Positions 57,848 to 64,000 of a stretch of 64,000 nucleotides of DNA are shown here, in pieces. The translations under genes and the position numbers were made by a program. Origin of the DNA: Sphingobium lactosutens (GTDB lineage Bacteria; Pseudomonadota; Alphaproteobacteria; Sphingomonadales; Sphingomonadaceae); assembly GCF_013393185.1 (NCBI RefSeq), contig NZ_QJQX01000052.1:248001-312000 (forward strand). Direction: 5' to 3'. Within the stretch, counting starts at the first letter, position 1. Each line of letters starts with the position of its first letter. Under the pieces are notes generated by a model. That model saw nothing but the letters and a program-made list of their open reading frames with translations, was not told where the DNA came from and searched no databases.

Positions 57848-59275
57848 TCAATCCCAATATTTGCGCGTTTCGGCCAGTTCCGCATGGGCGTCAGCCGCAC
57901 CGGCAATCAGTTTCTTCTCCCGCTTCAGGCCAAGCGGCGTATCCGCCGCCAGTCCGTGCCGCGCCAGCAGGCCCGGCGCATTCGCCAGGTCGTTGAGGTC
58001 GCCCAGCCGCTCCTGCAATGTCGTCAGCGCGCCGACCAGCTTGCGCTGGCGGCGACGCTGAGCCGGCTTCTGGAAAAGATCGGCAAAGAATTCCGACCCA
58101 TAGCGTAGTTTCTTCGCATCCTTTCGAATCTGGTGCCGGGCGTCGTCGGACAGCTTCGCCATGGCCCGCCCACCCCGCCTGATCTTCCTGCGCAGGCGCC
58201 CAAGTCGCCCGGCGGCGAAATCCGTCGCCAATTCGTCCGCCGCGCCGCCGCATCCGGCTCCCACCGCCAGCCATTCGGTCAGGTCGAGCAGCAGCATCCG
58301 CACCCGTGCCGAATGCAGCCATTCGCCCACCCGCCTGTGCGCCGCCCCATACGCATCGGCCAGGAACAGCCGGGCCGCATCGTCCACCCGCGCCGCCAGC
58401 ACGTCCAGATCGCGCGCCTCGCCCAGCATGCCGGCCAGCCACCGCAATTCCGCCTGGAAACGCAATATGTCGACTTCAAGCAGGATTGGCTTGAACAGGC
58501 TCAGCGCCGACCGCAGCCGCCGCACTGCGACCCGCGCCTGATGCAGCGCCTTGGGGTCATATTGTTCCAGCAGCAGCATCTCGTTCAGGCGATACTGGCG
58601 CAGACAGGCCTGGCCGATCCGCAGAAACGCCTCGCCCGCCTTCATCGCCGGATCGAGCCGCACCCGTTCCGCCTTGAACCCGGCGGGGATGGCGGACCGC
58701 AGCCGATAGCCGCGTTCGGACTTGGTCAACATGCCGGGGCGGACCGGCACCTCGCCGTCGATGCGGCGGGCCAGGGTGAACAAGGTTGCGGGCGGCCCGT
58801 CGACCAGTTCCAGTTCGATCTCGCAAAGCGGCGCCTCGCGCTCGCCGGCGCGCACGACTCCCCGGTCGAGCACCAGTTCGACGCGCCCCGCCCCATCGGC
58901 AATCAGCCAGCGGCTCCGCTCGACATCCACCTCGAACACAGGCTCGACCTGCTCCATCGCCTCGCCCAGCATGGCGGCAAGCGGCGTCCGGGGGTCGGGT
59001 TGCGGCGTCGTTCCGCGCACCGGCATTTCCCATTCCTGCCGCGCGAACAGCCCCGCCGATCCCCCGTCATCGGCCTTGATCGTCTGGATGCGGCGCTTGC
59101 CGGACTTGCGGATGCGCAGGCTCACTCCCTCATCCGCCAGACGGCCATCGGGCGTGTCGAAATAGATGGACTGCAGCCGGGTCACATCCTCCCGTTCCGG
59201 CAGGGCGTCCCAATGGGCGAAATGCCCGGCCGCCACGTCCGTCAGGTCCAGCTTCAGTTCGACTTCGCGTCCCAT
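57848..59275 (-). CDS. CYTH and CHAD domain protein
   Basis: A 475-residue two-domain protein. N-terminal CYTH domain with the ExExK motif (EVELKLD, residues 4-10) and acidic/basic beta strands (SIYFDTPDGRLADEGVSLRI) forming a triphosphate-binding tunnel; C-terminal CHAD domain (~200-475) of His/Arg-rich helices (ALHQARVAVRRLRSALSLFK, DDARHQIRKDAKKLRYGSEF). Fused CYTH-CHAD proteins bind polyphosphate or act as triphosphatases. Fits a phosphate-metabolism context given the Pho-box-like site nearby, but that link is inference. Confidence 0.92.
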   Translation of the reverse strand: MGREVELKLDLTDVAAGHFAHWDALPEREDVTRLQSIYFDTPDGRLADEGVSLRIRKSGKRRIQTIKADDGGSAGLFARQEWEMPVRGTTPQPDPRTPLAAMLGEAMEQVEPVFEVDVERSRWLIADGAGRVELVLDRGVVRAGEREAPLCEIELELVDGPPATLFTLARRIDGEVPVRPGMLTKSERGYRLRSAIPAGFKAERVRLDPAMKAGEAFLRIGQACLRQYRLNEMLLLEQYDPKALHQARVAVRRLRSALSLFKPILLEVDILRFQAELRWLAGMLGEARDLDVLAARVDDAARLFLADAYGAAHRRVGEWLHSARVRMLLLDLTEWLAVGAGCGGAADELATDFAAGRLGRLRRKIRRGGRAMAKLSDDARHQIRKDAKKLRYGSEFFADLFQKPAQRRRQRKLVGALTTLQERLGDLNDLANAPGLLARHGLAADTPLGLKREKKLIAGAADAHAELAETRKYWD

Positions 59276-59355
59276 GCGTCCCTCCGTGCGTCAACGGGCG
59301 ACGCCGGGCTTTAGCATGAAGCGTCGGGGAAGGACATTGCCCGTCAGGACCAACG

Positions 59356-59385
59356 AAAAAGGGCGCTCGAAACAGCGCCCTTTTC
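59356..59385 (-). terminator. intrinsic terminator downstream of the TonB receptor
   Basis: On the minus strand AAGGGCGCTGTTTCGAGCGC followed by CCTTTTTCG: stem GGGCGCT/AGCGCCC (7 bp plus A-T extension), short loop and T run. It lies ~180 bp after the receptor stop, beyond the long structured element. Confidence 0.85.
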
Positions 59386-59411
59386 CTCTTTCGTCTGACA
59401 GATCGATCAGT

Positions 59412-59561
59412 GTCTGTTTGGAAATCCGGCAGCAGCCGGATTTACCGCACCGGCCCGCTCCCCCACCCGGCTACCCAACGGCAGTATTCTATGGGTGGCC
59501 GGGTGGGGGAGCGGGCCGGTGCCGCGATGAAAATGCGATTTCTCGCATTTTCCAAACGGAC
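59412..59561. repeat. 150-bp multi-hairpin (cruciform-like) element after the TonB receptor gene
   Basis: An outer stem (59412-59424 with 59549-59561, 12 of 13 pairs) encloses three hairpins: AATCCGGC/GCCGGATT (59423-59442), a 31-bp near-perfect stem (59447-59477 with 59492-59522, 30 of 31 pairs, 14-base loop) and AAAATGCGA/TCGCATTTT (59530-59551). The element begins 2 bp after the receptor stop codon. I know no family name for it; no second copy is seen in the window. Confidence 0.8.
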
Positions 59562-59563
59562 TC

Positions 59564-62266
59564 TCAGAAGGTGGTCGACAGCGAGAAGTTCAGCGTGGTG
59601 CCATAACGATAGGCGTTATAGATCACCGTATAGTCGCCGTTCGACTGCGTTTCCTTGTAATTATTTCCAAGGATGTTGCGTGCCTCGAACTTGGCTTCGA
59701 ACTGGCGCCCCGCCACCTTGACGCCCTGGCGCGCCACGAAGTCCAGGTTCACGCCGGGATATTCATACACGTCCGGCTGGTTCTGGTTGGCAAGGCCACG
59801 GCTGGTTACGCGCTTGCTGGCATAGGACAGGATGAAGGTCTGCTGCGACAGATTTTCCTGATCTTCCAGGCCAAGCTGGAAGTTGACCAGATGGTCCGAC
59901 TGGCCGGTCAGCGACGCGCCGTTCCGGAAATAGTCGGTCGCCAGCGTCGAGGATGCACCGAATACCGACACCTGATCATCCGCGCCCACCTTCAGCTTGG
60001 ACTTGGTGTAGGTATAGTTGGCGATCGTGACCAGGCGGCGCGTGGCGAAGAAATCGCTGCCCGAGAAGCCGGACAGATCGAAATATTTCTGCACCTCGGC
60101 TTCACCACCATAGAGATTCGCCTTCGGTGCATTGGCGAAGCTGGTGATGAAATTGTCGCCGTTCAGCGTAATGTAGGTTTCGATCGGCTTGTCGATCTTC
60201 TTGAAGAAGCCCGCGATCGAGAAGCGCTGATCGCGACCGAAATACCATTCATAGCGCGCTTCCGCGTTGAACAGTTCGCTATCCTGCAGATAAGGGTTGC
60301 CCTGATAGCGGCGGTTCGTGTCCGGGTCGAAGTAGAACTGATAGATGAGTTCGCGGAACTGCGGCCGCGCGATCGTCTTCGACGCGTTCAGGCGGATCTG
60401 CATATTTTCCTGCAGCTGCCAGGTCAGCGTCGCGGCGGGCAGCCAATAGTCATTGTCCAGCATGGTCGATGCGGTGCTGGCGCCCGGCGTGTTGAACACC
60501 TGCAGCGGCGACACCTCCAGCTTGGCCGTTTCATAGCGGACGCCCGCATCGATCGACACTTCCGGCGTTACCTGCAGGTTCACCTTGCCATAGCCGGCAT
60601 GGTTCTTGAGCGTCGCGCGGAAGGCGGGATTGCCTTCGTTCGTCTCGATCACGCCGATGTTGAAATAATCGACGATGTTCGGCGCCAGCAGCAGGTCGGG
60701 CCGCAGCACGCCCACGCCTTCGGGCATATCGCTCGACGCGCGGAACTGGAAGTCGCGGCGCGAGCTGGTGCGATTGGTGTCGGTATAGGCATAGCCCGCC
60801 GTCAGCCCCAGCGAGGGCGACGGACGCCAGGTCAGGTCGATGCCGCCCGACCACAGGTCTTCGTTCAGATCCGAATAGCTCGCTGTCGCCGTCTGGCCGG
60901 TATTGCCGTTCAGGCGGTTGACGAACAGGTCGCCATAGGGGTCCGCGTCCGAATTGGTGCGGATATATTCGAACGAGATTTCGTCCGGCGCCTCACGCTG
61001 CGAATTGGCGTAGCCGCCACGCACGTCCAGGCTGAATGCCGGGCCGAGCTTGAACTCGCCCACGAACTGGGTGTCGATCAGCTGGCGCTCATACCAGGCC
61101 GTATCCTGCTCCATGATGTCGGAGGTCGGCTGAGTCTGGGTGTTGCCGATGCCCAGGCGCGTATGCTTGAGCGTGTCGCGGATATAGAGGTTGGTCCAGC
61201 GCAGCTTGTTGCCGCCGAACTCCAGCCCCAGGCCCAGCAGGCCGTTGACGATGATGCGATTGTCGGTCGTGACGCGCTGGAAATCCGAATTCAGCGCCGA
61301 CAGGTCGGGCGTGATCGAATTCTGCTGGCGCTGGTCGCGAACGATCCACTTGTTGCTGTAGCCCGCCGTCGCAATCAGGCCCAGCGTCGACCCGCCCAGA
61401 TCGAACGAAGTGCCGCCCGAAACGGTCGCCGAATAATTGGGATCGAGATCGGTGATGCGCTGGACGGTCGAGTTGCTGAAGCGCACCATCTGGCCCGCCA
61501 GGGCGACGGAGTCGACATTACCGGAGCTGATCCGCTCGCCGCTCTTGAAGAAGGCGCTCAGCGCCGGCGGCAGGTCGCGGCTGCCATTGTCGAAGCCGGT
61601 CCAGTCGCTCTTGCTGCCATAATAGCTGTAGCCGAGCTGATAGGTGCTTTCGGTGTTCGCGCCAATGCCGCCGCTGATCGTCAGGAAGCTTTCGGCCGGC
61701 ACGGCGTTGGTCGTCAGGTTGATGACGCCGCCGCCGAATTCGCCCGGATAGTTGGGCGAATAGCTTTTCTGGACCATCGAGGAGGATACGATGTTGGTCG
61801 GGAACAGGTCCAGCGGCACGACGCGCTTGAGCGGCTCGGGGCTGGGCAGCGGCGAACCGTTGAGCAGCGCGAGCGAATAGCGATCGCCAAGGCCGCGCAC
61901 ATAGACGAAGCCGTTGCCGACCACAGAAAGGCCGGTGACGCGACCCAGAGCGCCGGCGATATTGCCGTCGCCGGTACGCGCGATGTCCGCGGAGGACAGG
62001 ATCGACACGACCGCGGGCGTATTCTTCTGGATATTGGCGCTGCCGCGACGGCCGGTGACGATGATGTCGGCACCGGGAATCGAAACGTCGGGCGCCGCGT
62101 CGTCCCGGGCGGCAGAACGGCCGGTCCGGGCGACCGGGTCAGCGGCAACCTGCGGATCGCTGGTCGTGGCATCGGCAGGCGCGGTCGTTTCCTGCGCGAG
62201 CGCGGCCGGCGCGACCAAAGCGGAAGAAAGGAGCAGCAGGCCCGCGAACTTGAGCGGCGTCGCCAT
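59564..62266 (-). CDS. TonB-dependent outer-membrane receptor
   Basis: A 900-residue receptor. Signal peptide ends near ALVAPAALAQ; an acidic N-terminal region leads to the plug domain (NIQKNTPAVVSILSSADIAR, GRVTGLSVVGNGFVYVRGLG) and a ~22-strand barrel ending in YRYGTTLNFSLSTTF with the terminal Phe expected for an outer-membrane barrel. The first ~50 residues after the signal may include a TonB box. Ligand unknown. The ATG at 62266 has AGGGGACA upstream. It follows the beta-helix lipoprotein gene after 90 bp and is probably cotranscribed with it. Confidence 0.93.
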   Translation of the reverse strand: MATPLKFAGLLLLSSALVAPAALAQETTAPADATTSDPQVAADPVARTGRSAARDDAAPDVSIPGADIIVTGRRGSANIQKNTPAVVSILSSADIARTGDGNIAGALGRVTGLSVVGNGFVYVRGLGDRYSLALLNGSPLPSPEPLKRVVPLDLFPTNIVSSSMVQKSYSPNYPGEFGGGVINLTTNAVPAESFLTISGGIGANTESTYQLGYSYYGSKSDWTGFDNGSRDLPPALSAFFKSGERISSGNVDSVALAGQMVRFSNSTVQRITDLDPNYSATVSGGTSFDLGGSTLGLIATAGYSNKWIVRDQRQQNSITPDLSALNSDFQRVTTDNRIIVNGLLGLGLEFGGNKLRWTNLYIRDTLKHTRLGIGNTQTQPTSDIMEQDTAWYERQLIDTQFVGEFKLGPAFSLDVRGGYANSQREAPDEISFEYIRTNSDADPYGDLFVNRLNGNTGQTATASYSDLNEDLWSGGIDLTWRPSPSLGLTAGYAYTDTNRTSSRRDFQFRASSDMPEGVGVLRPDLLLAPNIVDYFNIGVIETNEGNPAFRATLKNHAGYGKVNLQVTPEVSIDAGVRYETAKLEVSPLQVFNTPGASTASTMLDNDYWLPAATLTWQLQENMQIRLNASKTIARPQFRELIYQFYFDPDTNRRYQGNPYLQDSELFNAEARYEWYFGRDQRFSIAGFFKKIDKPIETYITLNGDNFITSFANAPKANLYGGEAEVQKYFDLSGFSGSDFFATRRLVTIANYTYTKSKLKVGADDQVSVFGASSTLATDYFRNGASLTGQSDHLVNFQLGLEDQENLSQQTFILSYASKRVTSRGLANQNQPDVYEYPGVNLDFVARQGVKVAGRQFEAKFEARNILGNNYKETQSNGDYTVIYNAYRYGTTLNFSLSTTF

Positions 62267-62299
62267 CAAATGTCCCCTAAAGATAGTCATTGCGCATTT

Positions 62300-62338
62300 C
62301 GGGGCGGGATGCAGCCGGTCAGGCCGCATCCCGCCCCG
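62300..62338 (-). promoter_or_regulatory. stable intercistronic hairpin between lipoprotein and TonB receptor genes
   Basis: A perfect 13-bp GC stem (CGGGGCGGGATGC, 62300-62312, with GCATCCCGCCCCG, 62326-62338) around a 13-base loop. It is followed on the minus strand by AAATGCGCAATG without a T run, so it is a poor terminator and more likely an mRNA-stabilising or attenuating hairpin giving unequal expression of the two genes. Confidence 0.6.
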
Positions 62339-62356
62339 TCTCAGGTCGATCCGATC

Positions 62357-64000
62357 TTAGACCGGGATCGAGGTGCAGGCGCGACGGGCGGTGCTGGTGC
62401 TGTCGAACGGCGCATAGGCCGAGTTGCAGGTCCAGCCCGCGAACCAGGTGTCGTTCGAGTCCTTCACCGCACCGACATAGGTGGTGGTGTCGAAGAAGGC
62501 ATCCAGCGTCTTGGCGTCGAAGGCGGTGACGCCGGTCGTTTCGTTCGCGCCGTTGATGAAGGTGGCGGTCAGCGAAGCAGTGTAGGCGTCGTTATTGTTG
62601 TTGCCCGTGAACAGCGTGGCGATATCCGCGACGCTGTAGGCGATGCCGCTGGTGCCCGACGCGATATATTTGGTCGCATTGCACTGCATCAGGACCGAAC
62701 GGGCCGTCAGCGTGGCGCGGTTCGCGGCGCTGCCGGTGCCGTGCAGGCGGACGCACTCATTATTCGGCGACACCACGATGCCGTTGACCAGCGTCAGGTC
62801 CGAATTGCCGCGGTTCAGGATCGACGCCTGGTCGTTGGCTTCATTGTTGCTGCTGACCTGCGGCTGGATCGCGGTGAAGTTCGCCACGATCGTCTTCTGA
62901 CGCGGCGTGTCGCTTTCCAGGCCATTGCTGTCGATTTCCATCAGCGCGTCGCCTTGGCCCGGGCGCTGCACGATCAGGACATATTGGAAACGACCCTGGA
63001 TACCGGTGTCGGCGTCAAGGCTGTCGTCGTCCGAGCCGGCCGCGATATAGTGCTTCATGCGCACGGTGCCGCCGAAGAATTCAGCGCCGTCGTCCGAGCT
63101 GTTGAAGCTCTGGATATAGTCCAACGTGGTGCCGGAGCCGATCGATTCGCCGGTCAGCGCCTGCAGTTCGGTGTTGGCGCCCAGCACATAGCCCGAATAG
63201 CGAATCTGCACATATTTCATCGTGCCGGCATTGTAGGCGTCGTCGCGACCACCGAAGTTCGCTGGATCGGCCGAACCTTCGGTCTGGCGCTCGCAGGTGT
63301 CGGCAGCGACCGAACCGCTGTTGCAATCGGTGGTGCGCGCACGGCCCATCAGCACGACGCCGCCCCACTGGCCCATCGAGGTTTCCGACGCGATGCCCTT
63401 GATATTGTCGCTGCTGGTGAAGATGATCGGGGCGGAGGCGGTGCCCGTGGCGTTGATCTTGTTGCCGCGATTCACGGCCAGCCAGGACGTGCCGGTGCCG
63501 CCATACAGGACAACGCCCGGTTCGATCGTCAGCGTGACGTTGGTGTCGGCGGTCAGCTGGCCACCGGTCAGCGTGAAGCCGTTGGCGGCGGTGCAGCCAA
63601 CGGTCGAGCTGGTGACGGGCGCCGAGGTGGTCGGGGCGGAGAAGCCGCTGTCGCAACCCACGTCGACGCGGCCCTTCAGCTGATAGACCAGTCCGGCGAT
63701 CTTGGGCAGCGTGATGCTCTTGGCGATGATCGACGGCAGCGTGCAGACGCGCCACGTATCGCCCGAGGAGTTGCTGATCGTGCCTTCGTCGGTCAGGCCC
63801 TTGGGATCGGCGATCGTCGGGCAACCGCCGGCGGCCGTGATTGCAGTCGGCGTCGGCGTGGGCGTGGGGGTCGGCGTGGGCGTCGGCGTCGGGTTGATGA
63901 TGACATTGCCGCCGGTACCGGGCGAAGCGATGTCGTCCGCGCCGCAGGCGCTCAGCGCCATGCAGGCGCAGCCCGCCATCAGGATGGTGTGAATGCGATT
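62357..64000 (-). CDS. surface-lipoprotein-like beta-helix protein, 5' end cut
   Basis: At least 547 residues; the reading frame continues through the right edge, so the true start (probably a few codons beyond) is missing. The visible N terminus NRIHTILMAGCACMALSACG is a lipoprotein signal with LSAC lipobox. A Pro-Thr tandem linker (PTPTPTPTPTPTPTPT) follows, then a Ser/Asn/Gly-rich right-handed beta-helix-like domain with ladder repeats (TIEPGVVLYGGTGTSWLAVN, GTASAPIIFTSSDNIKGIAS, GGVVLMGRARTTD, GAEFFGGTVRMKHYIAAGSD, LDADTGIQGRFQYVLIVQRP). Gene order lipoprotein-TonB receptor next to a T2SS resembles that of extracellular lipoprotein loci in Caulobacter. A candidate T2SS substrate. Confidence 0.85.
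   Translation of the reverse strand, partial: NRIHTILMAGCACMALSACGADDIASPGTGGNVIINPTPTPTPTPTPTPTPTAITAAGGCPTIADPKGLTDEGTISNSSGDTWRVCTLPSIIAKSITLPKIAGLVYQLKGRVDVGCDSGFSAPTTSAPVTSSTVGCTAANGFTLTGGQLTADTNVTLTIEPGVVLYGGTGTSWLAVNRGNKINATGTASAPIIFTSSDNIKGIASETSMGQWGGVVLMGRARTTDCNSGSVAADTCERQTEGSADPANFGGRDDAYNAGTMKYVQIRYSGYVLGANTELQALTGESIGSGTTLDYIQSFNSSDDGAEFFGGTVRMKHYIAAGSDDDSLDADTGIQGRFQYVLIVQRPGQGDALMEIDSNGLESDTPRQKTIVANFTAIQPQVSSNNEANDQASILNRGNSDLTLVNGIVVSPNNECVRLHGTGSAANRATLTARSVLMQCNATKYIASGTSGIAYSVADIATLFTGNNNNDAYTASLTATFINGANETTGVTAFDAKTLDAFFDTTTYVGAVKDSNDTWFAGWTCNSAYAPFDSTSTARRACTSIPV

Noticed and set aside
59400..59561. Long stem as terminator of the TonB receptor
   Set aside because: No T run follows the large stem on the minus strand; the genuine terminator is at 59356-59385. 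Retained as a separate structured element.

Overview
The window is a 64 kb piece of a GC-rich chromosome that reads as an alphaproteobacterium, most likely a sphingomonad (Sphingobium/Sphingomonas-type). That placement is inferred from gene content: the zapA-6S RNA-fau arrangement, a tkt-gap-pgk-fba glycolytic group, Tat- and TonB-rich envelope genes, and two families of dispersed palindromes. I see no integrase, insertion sequence, phage gene or CRISPR array. It is mostly core chromosome. Many very long antisense reading frames are by-products of high GC.

Layout, left to right. 0-5 kb: a truncated inositol monophosphatase gene, elongation factor P, two linked peptidoglycan enzymes (M23 and L,D-transpeptidase), a MarR/GST divergent pair with a palindromic operator, and thiE. 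5-13 kb: a P1-family peptidase, then fba, pgk, gap and tkt on the minus strand with an MFS exporter inserted on the opposite strand. 13-18 kb: a small ORF, zapA, 6S RNA, fau, a DUF2842 gene, aqpZ, three identical tRNA-Asp genes and an AI-2E-type transporter. 18-24 kb: a methyltransferase, a branched-chain 2-oxoacid dehydrogenase operon (E1 alpha, E1 beta, E2) with a well-formed promoter and operator-like palindrome, thyA, and a degenerate RadC-like JAB protein. 24-35 kb: tRNA-Pro(CGG), a perfect 25-bp palindrome, then eight co-directional genes: a Tat-exported TldD-like protease, a TldE-like partner, DUF4159, MoxR ATPase, DUF58, BatA-like, DUF4175-like and a large membrane protein. 35-45 kb: an exoribonuclease, a spermidine-synthase-like protein, pgm, DUF2490, purQ/purS, ettA, an M28 peptidase, a repetitive lipoprotein, two very small membrane-protein genes and tRNA-Pro(TGG). 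45-57 kb: a complete type II secretion (T2SS) operon, gspCDEFGHIJKLMN plus prepilin peptidase, on the minus strand. 57-64 kb: a prolyl-4-hydroxylase-like dioxygenase, a CYTH-CHAD protein, a TonB-dependent receptor, and a surface-lipoprotein-like beta-helix protein running off the right edge.

The most interesting region is the right third. Upstream of gspC lie three TGTCAT-like hexamers at 11-bp period, which looks like a tandem Pho box. Just beyond is a lipoprotein/TonB-receptor pair that is a plausible T2SS cargo/uptake module, so a phosphate-controlled secretion system is the simplest model. Two pseudopilins of this operon (GspG, GspJ) have long prepilin leaders that appear to be made from translated palindromic repeat elements. 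The second candidate for an undescribed system is the TldD/TldE-DUF4159-MoxR-DUF58-BatA operon, which joins an exported modulator-of-gyrase-type protease pair to a chaperone/vWA-like membrane complex.
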